Source: Armatimonadia bacterium | GTDB lineage: Bacteria > Armatimonadota > Zipacnadia > Zipacnadales > JABUFB01 | Direction: 5' to 3' | Assembly (NCBI GenBank): GCA_039679385.1 | Contig: JBDKVB010000097.1 | Span: 1 to 64,000 of the forward strand | DNA: 64,000 bases | In this document: positions 8,794 through 17,665 of the stretch, piece by piece | How the letters are laid out: the number at the start of each line of letters is the position of its first letter | Position numbering within the stretch: position 1 is the first letter of the stretch | Translations under genes and position numbers: made by a program | Notes under the pieces: generated by a model | What the model was told of the DNA's origin: nothing | The model's database searches: none | What the model saw: the letters and a program-made list of their open reading frames with translations, nothing else

Positions 8794-10095
8794 ATGCCTG
8801 GTCCACTGAAGCTCGATCGATCGCAGGAGCTCTACGCCCGCGCTGTCGAGGTCATCCCCGGCGGCTCACAGACCAGCAGCAAGCGCCCGCAGGGCTATGC
8901 GCCGGGCGCCTTCCCCATCTACGTCGATCACGGCAAGGGTTGCCGAGTCTGGGACGTCGATGGTCAGGAGTACATCGACTACATCCTCGCACTGGGCCCC
9001 ATCACCCTCGGCTACTGCTACGAGGCGGTTGATGAGGCCGTCCGTGCGCAGCTCAGCAAAGGCATGATCTTCGGCCTGCTGCATGAGGTCGAGGTCGAGG
9101 CCGCCGAGCGCATCTGCAACATGGTCCCCTGCGCCGAGATGGTGCGCTTCCTCAAGGGCGGCGCTGAGGTGACCTCAGCGGCAGCCCGCATCGCCAGGGC
9201 CTACACCGGCAAGGAGCTCATTCTCAACTCCGGCTATCGAGGTTGGGCTGACACCTGGGCCGCGCAGAGCGAGCCACCTTCCGGTGCCGGGGTTCCCGAA
9301 TGTCTCCGCGCGATGGTCAAGGGCTTCCCGCGCGACGACAACGCAGCCCTGCGCAACCTGCTGGAGAGGTACAAGGGCAAGGTCGCGGCGGTCTTCGTCG
9401 ATGTCGCCTCCGGGACGGCTGCTCCGAAGGAAGCCATCCAGGGCATGCGCGACCTGTGCGATGAGTTCGGCGTGGTGCTGTGCTTCGACGAGATCGTCAC
9501 CGGCTTTAGGCTCGCGCCCGGAGGCGGGCAGGAGTACTATGGCGTCACCCCGGACCTGGCCTGCTTCGCCAAGGGCATCGCCAACGGTATGCCCGTCGCC
9601 TGCGTCTGCGGCAAGCGCGAGATCATGCAACCGGCCAAGGACCTGCTCATCAGCGTTACCTATGGCGGCGAGTGCCTCTCCCTGGCGGCCGTCGCGGCAG
9701 CCCTCGACGAGTACAAGAACAAGCCCGTCCACGAGCATATCTGGCAGCAGGGCCAGCGCCTCATGGACGGCATCAAGTCCCTCGGCGAGAAGCACGGCGT
9801 ACCGATCTGGTGCAGCGGACTGGCCCCGATGTCCATGCCGGGCTTCCACTACGACGACGCGAAGCTCAACGCCGACGTATGGAGCCTGTTCCTCCAGGAG
9901 ACCGCAGTCCGTGGCGTGCTCCTCCGGCGCGGCGGCCTGCTTTTCATCACCTACATGCACAAGGCCGAGGACATCGACGAGACCCTTGGTGCGACGGACG
10001 AGGCCCTGGCTGTCGTTGCCGACGCCGTCGCGAAGGGCGACCTCACACAGCGCCTGCGTGTCAAGAAGATCGAGGAGAGCTTCCGCCGGTTCTAG
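8794..10095 (+). CDS. class III PLP aminotransferase, glutamate-1-semialdehyde aminomutase-like
   Basis: This 433-residue protein starts at ATG 8794 with GAGGT 6 nt upstream. The N-terminus (ELYARAVEVIPGGSQTSSKRP) and core match the HemL-like branch of class III aminotransferases. D232 (CFDEIVTGFR) should hold the PLP ring nitrogen and K260 (CFAKGIANGMP) form the Schiff base. Family members include HemL and sugar or amino-sugar aminotransferases. A catabolic cluster with no other haem genes argues for a sugar-related or amino-acid substrate rather than tetrapyrrole synthesis, but this is inference. It lies 39 nt after the aldolase and is probably co-transcribed. Confidence 0.85.
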   Translation: MPGPLKLDRSQELYARAVEVIPGGSQTSSKRPQGYAPGAFPIYVDHGKGCRVWDVDGQEYIDYILALGPITLGYCYEAVDEAVRAQLSKGMIFGLLHEVEVEAAERICNMVPCAEMVRFLKGGAEVTSAAARIARAYTGKELILNSGYRGWADTWAAQSEPPSGAGVPECLRAMVKGFPRDDNAALRNLLERYKGKVAAVFVDVASGTAAPKEAIQGMRDLCDEFGVVLCFDEIVTGFRLAPGGGQEYYGVTPDLACFAKGIANGMPVACVCGKREIMQPAKDLLISVTYGGECLSLAAVAAALDEYKNKPVHEHIWQQGQRLMDGIKSLGEKHGVPIWCSGLAPMSMPGFHYDDAKLNADVWSLFLQETAVRGVLLRRGGLLFITYMHKAEDIDETLGATDEALAVVADAVAKGDLTQRLRVKKIEESFRRF

Positions 10096-10109
10096 TCCAG
10101 CCCTCCGAG

Positions 10110-10148
10110 CTGTGGGGGACATGCCGGCACCTCACCTGTCCCCCACAG
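10110..10148 (+). terminator. 12-bp hairpin after the aminotransferase
   Basis: Arms CTGTGGGGGACA (10110-10121) and TGTCCCCCACAG (10137-10148) are perfectly complementary around a 15-nt loop. No T-tract follows, so it may attenuate or stabilise rather than terminate. Confidence 0.5.
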
Positions 10149-10281
10149 CCATACTCCTCTCCCCTCGCCTCTCTCCCAGACACCCCTGTGAGAGGTCAGG
10201 CCCCCGTCGGCGACGAAAGACCCTCCCGTATCCGCAACGGTGTCGTGAACCGTGAGCATGTCCAAGTCAGGTGGAACCCCA

Positions 10282-12765
10282 ATGAGAGTGCTCGTCCTCG
10301 TATCCGTGCTCGCCTTGAGTCCCCTGGTGTCCTTTGCCGACACCCTCATGACCCTCGACGACGTCGAGGGCACCTTCGCCTCGTGGTCCAAGATGCAGCC
10401 GGTCACCAGCCCGGTCCACAGCGGCGGCCACGCCCTCGAGTGGGATGTAGCCGCAGCTCCGATCTGCGACTCTCCGCGCTTCTCCGCCGACTGGCGGGAG
10501 TTCGATGAACTGCGCTTCTGGGCCTACCTCAAGACCCCGGTCAACCTCTCGGTTCCGATCGTCTTCGTCGCCCCGGGTGGGTACTACATGGCCCAGTGGA
10601 GGCTCGACTGGACGGGCTGGAAGGAGCAGCGCATCAAGCTCTCCGACTGCTCGAAGGCCCACGAGCCGGCGGGCTGGGATCAGATCCAGTCCTTCGGCTT
10701 CCGCGCCCAGGGATACGGACAGCCCCCGGTTCCGGCCGGCCTCACAGTCGTCCTCGATGACTTCACACTCCACTCGCCGAAGGACCTTCCCCACAAGACG
10801 CTTCAGGATTGGATCGTTCAGGAGCGAAAGCAACGCATGCAGCAGCTCAAGGAAAGCGGAAACCCGTACTTCCAGACAGTGATCGAGAGCCTCAAGTCCG
10901 TCAAGGCCACTCCCGACCTGCCCGAGAATCCGACTTCAGCCTGGTCCTACCGCGGTGTGTGCGCACGACTGCTCCCCGTGGCCTGGGCCGCCGCCAGCGA
11001 TCAGTCGCCCCGGAAGGGCGACCCGACGCTCATCGCCAACGCCCTTGCGGTGATCGACTACTGCCTCGCCAACCAGAAGGAGGGAAGCTGGTACTACACC
11101 CGCAAGTGGGAGCAGACCAGCGACCCGAACGCCGATCGCTTCGCCCTGGGCCCGCTCATGGATGCCGTCTGGTTCCTGCGCCAACTCCCCGAGGGCAAGG
11201 AGGCCTGGAAGCGCTGGGATGCTCCTCTGCGCCAGTTGGCCGACTTTCAGTACGAGAAGTGGTGGCGCTACGCCGAGCATGGCTACACCGATAACGTCGC
11301 GTGGGGCTCCAGCGCGCGCATCTACCCGAATCAGGACGTCTTCGTCCTGTATATCATGGCCGTTGCCTACGAGCTGTGGGGCGACCCGAAGTACCAGGAG
11401 GCGGCCCACGGGACTCTCGCAGCCCTCGACAAGGCGCTCCTGCCAGATGGCGGCTTTCACTACATCGGCCCGGAGACCGAATGCGACACCTACCACACGC
11501 TGAACCTCGTGTGGATCGGGCGCTACTACCAGCTCACCCACGATGAGAAGGCCCGCGAGCTCCTCGCGAAGACGGTCAACTACTACCCGCTCAGCTACAC
11601 CGCCGAGGCGCGGCCCGAGTACTACACCGACTGCTGGTGGAAGCACTACTGGGCAGACGCCTCTCCCAACGGCCCGGAGATTGTGGCCGGCGTGACCGGA
11701 GACGGGCAGAACAAGTACCTGGCAGATCGCGCGATGGAGCGCAAGGGCATCGGCAGCGACGACGCGGCCGTCTACACCGGCATGTTCTACCGCGGTGACG
11801 TGGAGGCCAGGAAGCCCGCCGACAACTGGCTCAAGCTGGACCGCAACATTGGCGGTCCCCGCGGTGCTTTCGGTACGTGGCATTTCGCCGGCACCGTCGG
11901 TGGCGGCGCCCGAGACACCTTCGTCGGCGGCATGGTCAGCGACCCGCAGCGCAGCCAGCCGCTCTACGGCGCCTTCCTGGCGGCAAACATCGAGGTCGCC
12001 CTGGGTGGGAGCGGTGCCCGTGACCGAACCCATCTGTTCCTCTCCGGGCCGGATGACCAGACCTCGGTCGCCGTCGCCGGGGACGCCTCTATCCTGGCCG
12101 CTCGCTACTCACCCCGCAAGGGCTACATCAACGGCATCTTCAACCCGCAGGTCGCACCAACGCCCTGGCAGGCGACCCAGGTGTGGCTGCTCAGCCGCTG
12201 GGGCCTTCTGGGACTCGTCGAGCTGGAGGCAAAGGAGGCCCAGACCGTGCCCTATCTGGGCGGCGAACTCCGGTTCGGTCCCGAGCTCGCGCTGACGGCG
12301 GAGGGCGATGGCTTCCGCTGTGGCGACCTGACTGCCCGCGTGCTGGAGCACAACTTCGCCACCCTCGAGACCATGCCGGCACGACCGGGATACGCCCAGC
12401 AGCGGACCGCCAACAGCATGCTGTACCTGCGCACTGCCGGCGATTCCTACGCAGCGAAGCCAGGGGAACCGCTCCGCTATGTAGCCTGGATCGCTCCAGC
12501 GGGCGCCCCGACAGTTGAGGATTTCAGCCGTCTCCAAGTCCCGGGCGTCTGGGGCTTCAGAGCACGGATCGCCGGTCGTCCGCTCGCAGCCGTGTACAAC
12601 CCGGCAGGAACGCCGGTGACGGTCTCAATCACCTGGCCGACAACGAGCGCCACGATCTACCGGGGAGATGGCACGAGTGCCGCCCTCAAGATCGAGCGTG
12701 CGGCCGACGGAAGCCTGAGCCTGAGTGTGCCTGCTCAGACCGCCCTGCTGGTCGACACCGAGTAG
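10282..12765 (+). CDS. large secreted protein, probable polysaccharide lyase or alpha/alpha-toroid glycan enzyme
   Basis: The start is ATG 10282, 7 nt after AGGTGG (10269-10274), giving 827 residues with a signal peptide (MRVLVLVSVLALSPLVSFA). Residues ~20-165 look like a beta-sandwich binding module (DDVEGTFASWSKM, LRFWAYLKTPVN). Residues ~200-480 are rich in paired aromatic helices (YYTRKWEQTSDPNADRF, DNVAWGSSARIYPNQDVF, WWKHYWADASPNGPE), typical of alpha/alpha barrel lyases and hydrolases. The rest is beta-rich, as in heparinase-like lyases. No catalytic residue was assigned. The neighbouring sulfatase and importer make a role in depolymerising a sulfated or acidic polysaccharide plausible. 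Confidence 0.75.
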   Translation: MRVLVLVSVLALSPLVSFADTLMTLDDVEGTFASWSKMQPVTSPVHSGGHALEWDVAAAPICDSPRFSADWREFDELRFWAYLKTPVNLSVPIVFVAPGGYYMAQWRLDWTGWKEQRIKLSDCSKAHEPAGWDQIQSFGFRAQGYGQPPVPAGLTVVLDDFTLHSPKDLPHKTLQDWIVQERKQRMQQLKESGNPYFQTVIESLKSVKATPDLPENPTSAWSYRGVCARLLPVAWAAASDQSPRKGDPTLIANALAVIDYCLANQKEGSWYYTRKWEQTSDPNADRFALGPLMDAVWFLRQLPEGKEAWKRWDAPLRQLADFQYEKWWRYAEHGYTDNVAWGSSARIYPNQDVFVLYIMAVAYELWGDPKYQEAAHGTLAALDKALLPDGGFHYIGPETECDTYHTLNLVWIGRYYQLTHDEKARELLAKTVNYYPLSYTAEARPEYYTDCWWKHYWADASPNGPEIVAGVTGDGQNKYLADRAMERKGIGSDDAAVYTGMFYRGDVEARKPADNWLKLDRNIGGPRGAFGTWHFAGTVGGGARDTFVGGMVSDPQRSQPLYGAFLAANIEVALGGSGARDRTHLFLSGPDDQTSVAVAGDASILAARYSPRKGYINGIFNPQVAPTPWQATQVWLLSRWGLLGLVELEAKEAQTVPYLGGELRFGPELALTAEGDGFRCGDLTARVLEHNFATLETMPARPGYAQQRTANSMLYLRTAGDSYAAKPGEPLRYVAWIAPAGAPTVEDFSRLQVPGVWGFRARIAGRPLAAVYNPAGTPVTVSITWPTTSATIYRGDGTSAALKIERAADGSLSLSVPAQTALLVDTE

Positions 12766-12896
12766 TCTGAACGCAGCCGGGGGTAGGTCCGTCACTAAGG
12801 GCAGTCTCACAGGATGCAAGTGCTTGCGTGGTCGCGCTGTTGGGGTAACAAGGCCCTGCCTGGGCCCACTACGCGGAGACTCCTGGAGGTGATTGC

Positions 12897-13673
12897 ATGC
12901 CTGAGGTGCCCGAACTGGCGCCCGCGGATCTGCCCCTATCACTGCGTCGCTTGTGGCCGGCGCTGCGGACCTTCGTCCCGCCCGCGGGTAGCTTCAGCCC
13001 GGCCGGTCAGTGGGAACACACCTACGCCGTGCGAGCCGTTTTCCCCTCTGGGCCTGCGGAGATCGACGCCCTCGCAGGGCCCGGGGTGCTGAGGCTGCGG
13101 AAGAGTCCGACCGCTGCCGACACCTTCACGCTGCAGGTCGGCATCTCGCCGATGGTCGGCGGCAACTCCGAACGCGTCGAAGTCCTGATCACCTGCGCCG
13201 CAGACAAGCTGTCGACGCCCCTGCGCTGGGAGCTTCACTCTCTGATGCTCGACGCGCAGGGCGCCCCGATTCCCGCCACCGACCTTCGCGAGAAGGGTGA
13301 ACTCCTCGGCGCGGAGGTCCGCCGCACCAGGACTCGCACTCGGGTAACCCCGGTCCGACTTCCTCTGTCTGCCAACTGGTGCGTGATGGAGGCGCTGCAG
13401 CGGTGGCCTGCCGATGACCCTTCCGAGGCCGACTTCGACATGCTCGAGGAGCTGCAGCTCCTGCGACCCGGGCAGCGTCTGGCCTACCGGCGCACTGTCG
13501 AGGTACCCCTTGCCGCCGGGCCGCTGCGCCTGCATGGTTACGAGCAGTTCGGTCAGGGCCTTCTCCCCTACACCTACTGGCTCGATGACCAGCGCCGCCT
13601 GCTGTTTGCGATCGGCGGTCTGCGTGCCTACCTGTGGCAACCCTCGCTGAAGATGACGGAGGTGAGCCTGTGA
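12897..13673 (+). CDS. protein of unknown function, translationally coupled to the sulfatase
   Basis: The 258-residue protein starts at ATG 12897, 7 nt after GGAGG (12885-12889). No signal peptide or membrane segment is visible, and no family was recognised. The composition (alternating strands, many Arg/Leu, SFSPAGQWEHTYAVRAVF, RLHGYEQFGQGLLPYTYW) suggests an all-beta cytoplasmic protein. Its TGA overlaps the ATG of the next gene by one base (TGATG), so sulfatase translation is probably coupled to it. It could be an accessory factor or a non-catalytic sugar-binding fold. Confidence 0.75.
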   Translation: MPEVPELAPADLPLSLRRLWPALRTFVPPAGSFSPAGQWEHTYAVRAVFPSGPAEIDALAGPGVLRLRKSPTAADTFTLQVGISPMVGGNSERVEVLITCAADKLSTPLRWELHSLMLDAQGAPIPATDLREKGELLGAEVRRTRTRTRVTPVRLPLSANWCVMEALQRWPADDPSEADFDMLEELQLLRPGQRLAYRRTVEVPLAAGPLRLHGYEQFGQGLLPYTYWLDDQRRLLFAIGGLRAYLWQPSLKMTEVSL

Positions 13674-15094
13674 TGGCCAGGGGCATGACCCGGCGTCAGT
13701 TTCTCCAGACCGGAGCTCTGGGTGCAGCGGCCCTCGCCGCAGGAGGGAGCTCGGTACTCGGAGCCCCCGCGGTTCACCTCAACCGGCCGCCGAACCTGCT
13801 CCTCATCACCGTGGACCAGCTCAACGGGAACATCCTCTCCGGGCATGGCTGCGAGTACGTGCACACGCCGAACCTCGACCGGCTCCTGGCTCGCGGCGTC
13901 TCCTTCCGCGAGTCCTACTCTGCCAATCCGGTCTGCTGTCCCGCTCGGGCTGCCTGGGTCACGGGCCGACCACCCAGCGAAAACGGCGTTGTGATCAACG
14001 ACGTCTACCCGATCGCCGAGACCATGCCCGACTTCGGGCAGTGGTTCTCGACTCGCGGCTATGAGTCGCTCTACTCAGGCAAGTGGCACGTGACCGGACG
14101 GAACTTCGCCCAGACCTTCAGGGTGCTCACCAACGGCAGCGGGATCGGTGAGAACACGGACTCCGTCGTCTCGCGGGCGGCCGAGAGCTTCCTGCTCAAC
14201 TACACGGGCGACAAGCCCTTCTTCCTGACCCTGGGCTTCCTGCAGCCGCACGACATCTGCTACTGGGTGTTCCTCCACAGCCAGCACCCGGAGGAGCTGC
14301 CCTACCCACAGATTGAGGCTGAGCTGCCGCCGCTGCAGCCCAACTTCAACTTCGACCCGCGCGAGCCCGAAAAGGTCAAGCAAGCCTGGCGAGGACCCCA
14401 GGGCGCCTGGGGCAAGTACATGTCCAGATGGCCTGACTGGATGTGGCGCTACTACCGCTGGGCCTACTACCGGCACGTCGAGATGGTCGATGCACAGATC
14501 GGGCGCGTGCTCGATGCGCTGGAGGACTCGCCCCACGCGGACAACACCGTCGTGGTCTTCACTGCCGACCATGGTGACGGGATGGGCTGCCATCACCTGT
14601 GGCAGAAGATGTACCTGTACGACGAGGCCGCCCTGGTGCCCTTCATCGTGTCCTGGCCAGGGCAGATTGCCGAGGGCGTGCAGGACCGCACGCACCTGGT
14701 CTCAGGCCTCGACGTAGCGGCGACGCTGACCGACTATGCGGGTATCGAGGCCATGCCGAAGGCCCGAGGACGCAGTCTCCGGCCTCTGGCCGAAGGTCGC
14801 GACGTCTCCTGGCGCGAGTTCGTCGTCAGTGAGGCCGCCATCACGGGCCGCATGGTGCGGACGCCGGAATGGAAGCTCATCACCTACAAGGGCGATCCGA
14901 CTGAGCAGCTCTTCAGCATGACCGCCGACCGTGGCGAGACCCTGAACCTCGCCGCCGAGGGCACGCACCCAAACACGATCGAAGACCTGCACAAGTGCCT
15001 GACAGACTGGGAAGCGTCCCTTGAGCCGCTGAACCTGGAGGGCCGCCTGCGACCCCGGCCTCAGCCTCCTCGACGACCGGCGGGTCGGCAGTAG
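13673..15094 (+). CDS. Tat-exported arylsulfatase (Cys-type, formylglycine-dependent)
   Basis: The start chosen is ATG 13673, 9 nt after GGAGGT (13658-13663) and overlapping the previous stop. Residues 6-30 form a Tat signal (TRRQFLQTGALGAAALAAG). The sulfatase signature CCPARAAWVTGR places the formylglycine cysteine at C88 in C-x-P-x-R. NLLLITVDQL supplies metal ligand D48, and TADHGDGMG is the second metal site. At 473 residues it fits the family. It should remove sulfate esters from glycans in the periplasm after folding and Cys-to-formylglycine conversion in the cytoplasm. No formylglycine-generating enzyme is in the window. It is the last gene of the + strand cluster. Confidence 0.92.
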   Translation: MARGMTRRQFLQTGALGAAALAAGGSSVLGAPAVHLNRPPNLLLITVDQLNGNILSGHGCEYVHTPNLDRLLARGVSFRESYSANPVCCPARAAWVTGRPPSENGVVINDVYPIAETMPDFGQWFSTRGYESLYSGKWHVTGRNFAQTFRVLTNGSGIGENTDSVVSRAAESFLLNYTGDKPFFLTLGFLQPHDICYWVFLHSQHPEELPYPQIEAELPPLQPNFNFDPREPEKVKQAWRGPQGAWGKYMSRWPDWMWRYYRWAYYRHVEMVDAQIGRVLDALEDSPHADNTVVVFTADHGDGMGCHHLWQKMYLYDEAALVPFIVSWPGQIAEGVQDRTHLVSGLDVAATLTDYAGIEAMPKARGRSLRPLAEGRDVSWREFVVSEAAITGRMVRTPEWKLITYKGDPTEQLFSMTADRGETLNLAAEGTHPNTIEDLHKCLTDWEASLEPLNLEGRLRPRPQPPRRPAGRQ

Positions 15095-15124
15095 CGGCGT
15101 CCCCACCTGTCTGCACCCACGCAA

Positions 15125-15156
15125 AGGGCACGGGAGCCTCTCGTCACCCGTGCCCT
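15125..15156. terminator. hairpin between convergent sulfatase and Cys-rich gene
   Basis: AGGGCACGGG (15125-15134) pairs with CCCGTGCCCT (15147-15156) around a 12-nt loop, followed by CTTGTGTTCT on +. It can serve both converging genes. Confidence 0.6.
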
Positions 15157-15186
15157 CTTGTGTTCTGTCCGGCAGCGTACCGGCCG

Positions 15187-15603
15187 CTACTCCTTCTTGC
15201 GGAAACGCTGCACGCAGCTTCCCTGTCCGCCCTCTATCTCGACGCCAACTCCGACCGGCTCCAGCATCCCCTGCGAGACGTACAGGCAGTGGTCGCAGTA
15301 CAGCGGCATCGGTTCACGGCCATGAGCGAGGAGATGGCGGAAGGCCGGGCACGTGCGGACCTCCAGGGTCAGGCAGTCGCCCTCCAGCACGCAGGCGATC
15401 TCGCTACCGGGCTCCTCTGCAAAGAGCTGTTCCCAGTGCTCCTGCAGCGCCGGCAATCCTCGCTCACGCACCGCCTCTGTCACGGCCGCATAGTGTTCGC
15501 GACCCATCTCTTCCCAGTAGGCGTACAGCGCACCCTCACCGAAGTGTCTCAGGATATGGTTGAAGGTTGCGTTGATGGCGAAGTAGAAGTCGGGTGCCCC
15601 CAT
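15187..15603 (-). CDS. small Cys-containing cytoplasmic protein, possibly ATC-hydrolase-like
   Basis: The start is ATG 15603, preceded by AGGAGA, one base after the stop of the upstream GHL10 gene, so the two are co-translated. The 138-residue protein has no signal. A CPAFRHL motif and YCDHCLYV near the C-terminus could bind a metal. The layout (N-terminal helices, central acidic strand, C-terminal Cys-x-x-Cys) recalls the L-2-amino-thiazoline-4-carboxylate hydrolase family, but this similarity is from memory and weak. In-frame sequence continues upstream of 15603 but overlaps the preceding gene and is not credible coding. Confidence 0.7.
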   Translation of the reverse strand: MGAPDFYFAINATFNHILRHFGEGALYAYWEEMGREHYAAVTEAVRERGLPALQEHWEQLFAEEPGSEIACVLEGDCLTLEVRTCPAFRHLLAHGREPMPLYCDHCLYVSQGMLEPVGVGVEIEGGQGSCVQRFRKKE

Positions 15604-15604
15604 C

Positions 15605-17578
15605 TCAGTCTCCTGCGAAGACCCCGCGGCGGAGAGCCGGCAGAAACCGGTCGCCCAGGTCGGTAGTGTACGAGAACAGCAGGAACCCATCGGCGCCAAG
15701 CTCACGGTCGGCCACGACGGACTCGGCCACGGTGCGAGGCCCGGGATGCAGCCACGCGCCGATCCCCACGTACAGCGGCTTGTCACCGGCTGCCTCGCGC
15801 TGGCGCTTCACTCGGTCGGTGTGGCGCTCGAAGCCCGAGGGCGAATCGTAGGCCATCGGACAGACGAAGTCGATCCAGCCCTCGCGCAGCCAGCGTGCCC
15901 AGTCCTGACCGACCATGGTGCGATGGTAGGGCCAACTCGGATAGACCGACGCTGAGATCGTCACCGGGTTCTGCGTGCCACGAACCTTGTGGACCTCCTC
16001 CGCGACCGCACGGACGACGTTACTCACCTGCTCACAGCGCCACTCGGCGAACTTCTCGAACAGCGGGCCATCGGGCTTACCGCCGGAACCCGCGAGGACG
16101 TCATCCGGCCATTTCGCGGCCGTCACTTTGGCCCACTTCTCGAACCGCTCGCGGTCACGGGGTCCGTAGGACCCGCTGTAGTTCTCGTAGCGGATGTAGT
16201 CGAAGTGCACGCCGTCGGCCGGGTAGTTCGCGGCGAACTCAGCCATCATGTCGGCCTGAAGCTGCACCACCCCGGGCTCCGAGGGGTTCAGCCAGAATAC
16301 CCGGTCGCCACCCTCGAGCACACGGTCGGACCCGTCAGGGCCGATCTGCCACCAGCCCTTCTCGCGACCGCGGGCGATGATCTCGTCTGTAGGAGTGCGC
16401 CAGTTGTTGTTGATGAACCAGGCGTGATAGCGCAGCCCGTACTTGTGGCAGGCCGCGATTCCCTCGGCCACCGGGTCTTCGTCACCCTCAAGCCGACTGG
16501 GGATGATCTTGCTGTGGTAGGAGGCTCGTCCTCCCCACTCCACGCGCACGAACAGGTCTGTCAGGCCGTTCTCCTTCGCGACCCGGGCGGTCTTCTCCCA
16601 GCCCCAGTCACTGGCTCCCTGCGGTATCACGACCCAGGCGCCACGCAGCTTGTCCGGCCGCGAGGGCAGCGAAGCAAGGTACAGGTCTTCGGCCTGCGAG
16701 CGCAACTGCACAGCTTCGCGGAAGACCTCCCAGGGCTTCGCCTCAGCACCCGAGGTCGTCAGTCGGTCAAAGCGTGCGACCAGCGCCTCGACCTCGCTCT
16801 TCACCGGCTTGTCGGCCGCCAGCTTCTTCAGCCCGTCCCAGTCCGCAGCGAACTGGTAACCCAGTTCTTTCCGGCACGCGAAGGCGGCTGCTCGCTGCCA
16901 GACTTCCGGCCTCCAACTCCCGAACACCGCGAGCAGCATCTGGGCCTTCCCGGCCAAGTCACCGGGCGTCATGACGTGCCCGATCCAGGCGACCTGATCC
17001 GACATCACCATGCCCGGCCCAGAGTCGGTCTTGCCATCGCCCGCCACCCAGTCCAGCACGGGTCGGGACTTGCCCGTCTCCAGCCCTGAAAGCAGGTAGG
17101 CGTTCCAGCTCCCCTGGCCGACCTCCGCAGGCATCCCCGGTGGCGCGTAACTCGTCGCCCGCAAGGTGGCGAAGGACTGGGCCTCACCGGCCGGGGCAAA
17201 CAGCAGCTCACCCATGCCGAGGCGCTCGCGCACGGCCGTCGGGCAGAAGAAGCACAGCAGCGCTCGGCCGCCATCATCGAGAAACCGCAGCAAGGCTGCC
17301 TCGACTTCCGCGGGCATGTCGGGGTTGTAGGGGCATGCCACGAACTCGCTCACCGGGACCTGCTTGGCCACCAGCGCAGTCTCTTCGACTGTGTGGTAGC
17401 GCAGCCCGGCCACGTCGAGAACGTTGCGAAGGTTCTGGAAGTAGGTGGAGACATCGCCACCGGCTGAGGGTCGCTGAGCGAGCAGACTCGTCGGCCGGAT
17501 CAGCGCCACGTCATAGGTCGTCTGGCATAGTCCTGCCCAGGGCAGAAGCAGCGCAGCAACGACCAGGAGCTTCCGCAT
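15605..17578 (-). CDS. secreted glycoside-hydrolase-like protein (GHL10/DUF187 family)
   Basis: The start is ATG 17578, 7 nt after GGGAGG; 657 residues. The signal peptide (MRKLLVVAALLLPWAGLCQ) is followed by ~300 residues unlike the usual family, then a TIM-barrel region beginning RGAWVVIPQGASDWGW. GVHFDYIRYENYSG and WIDFVCPMAYDS are hallmarks of the GHL10 (DUF187) group, whose acidic residues (D in FDYIRY) are the presumed active site. The N-terminal region contains a segment resembling a glutamine-amidotransferase-like fold (VALIRPTSLLAQ...AALLRFLDDGGRALLCF). It probably cleaves a glycan in the periplasm. It belongs to the - strand group with the upstream dehydrogenase and beta-helix lipoprotein. 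Confidence 0.85.
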   Translation of the reverse strand: MRKLLVVAALLLPWAGLCQTTYDVALIRPTSLLAQRPSAGGDVSTYFQNLRNVLDVAGLRYHTVEETALVAKQVPVSEFVACPYNPDMPAEVEAALLRFLDDGGRALLCFFCPTAVRERLGMGELLFAPAGEAQSFATLRATSYAPPGMPAEVGQGSWNAYLLSGLETGKSRPVLDWVAGDGKTDSGPGMVMSDQVAWIGHVMTPGDLAGKAQMLLAVFGSWRPEVWQRAAAFACRKELGYQFAADWDGLKKLAADKPVKSEVEALVARFDRLTTSGAEAKPWEVFREAVQLRSQAEDLYLASLPSRPDKLRGAWVVIPQGASDWGWEKTARVAKENGLTDLFVRVEWGGRASYHSKIIPSRLEGDEDPVAEGIAACHKYGLRYHAWFINNNWRTPTDEIIARGREKGWWQIGPDGSDRVLEGGDRVFWLNPSEPGVVQLQADMMAEFAANYPADGVHFDYIRYENYSGSYGPRDRERFEKWAKVTAAKWPDDVLAGSGGKPDGPLFEKFAEWRCEQVSNVVRAVAEEVHKVRGTQNPVTISASVYPSWPYHRTMVGQDWARWLREGWIDFVCPMAYDSPSGFERHTDRVKRQREAAGDKPLYVGIGAWLHPGPRTVAESVVADRELGADGFLLFSYTTDLGDRFLPALRRGVFAGD

Positions 17579-17665
17579 CGGTGCCTCCCTTTGATCACGC
17601 GCCAGGGACGTTCCGGGGGCCCAGGCACAGACCCGAGCCCCCGTTGGCAATGATGGACAGGTTGG

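Noticed and set aside
10092-10406. 104-codon minus frame after the aminotransferase
   Set aside because: It covers a hairpin and the start of the next gene and has no signal, site or homology.
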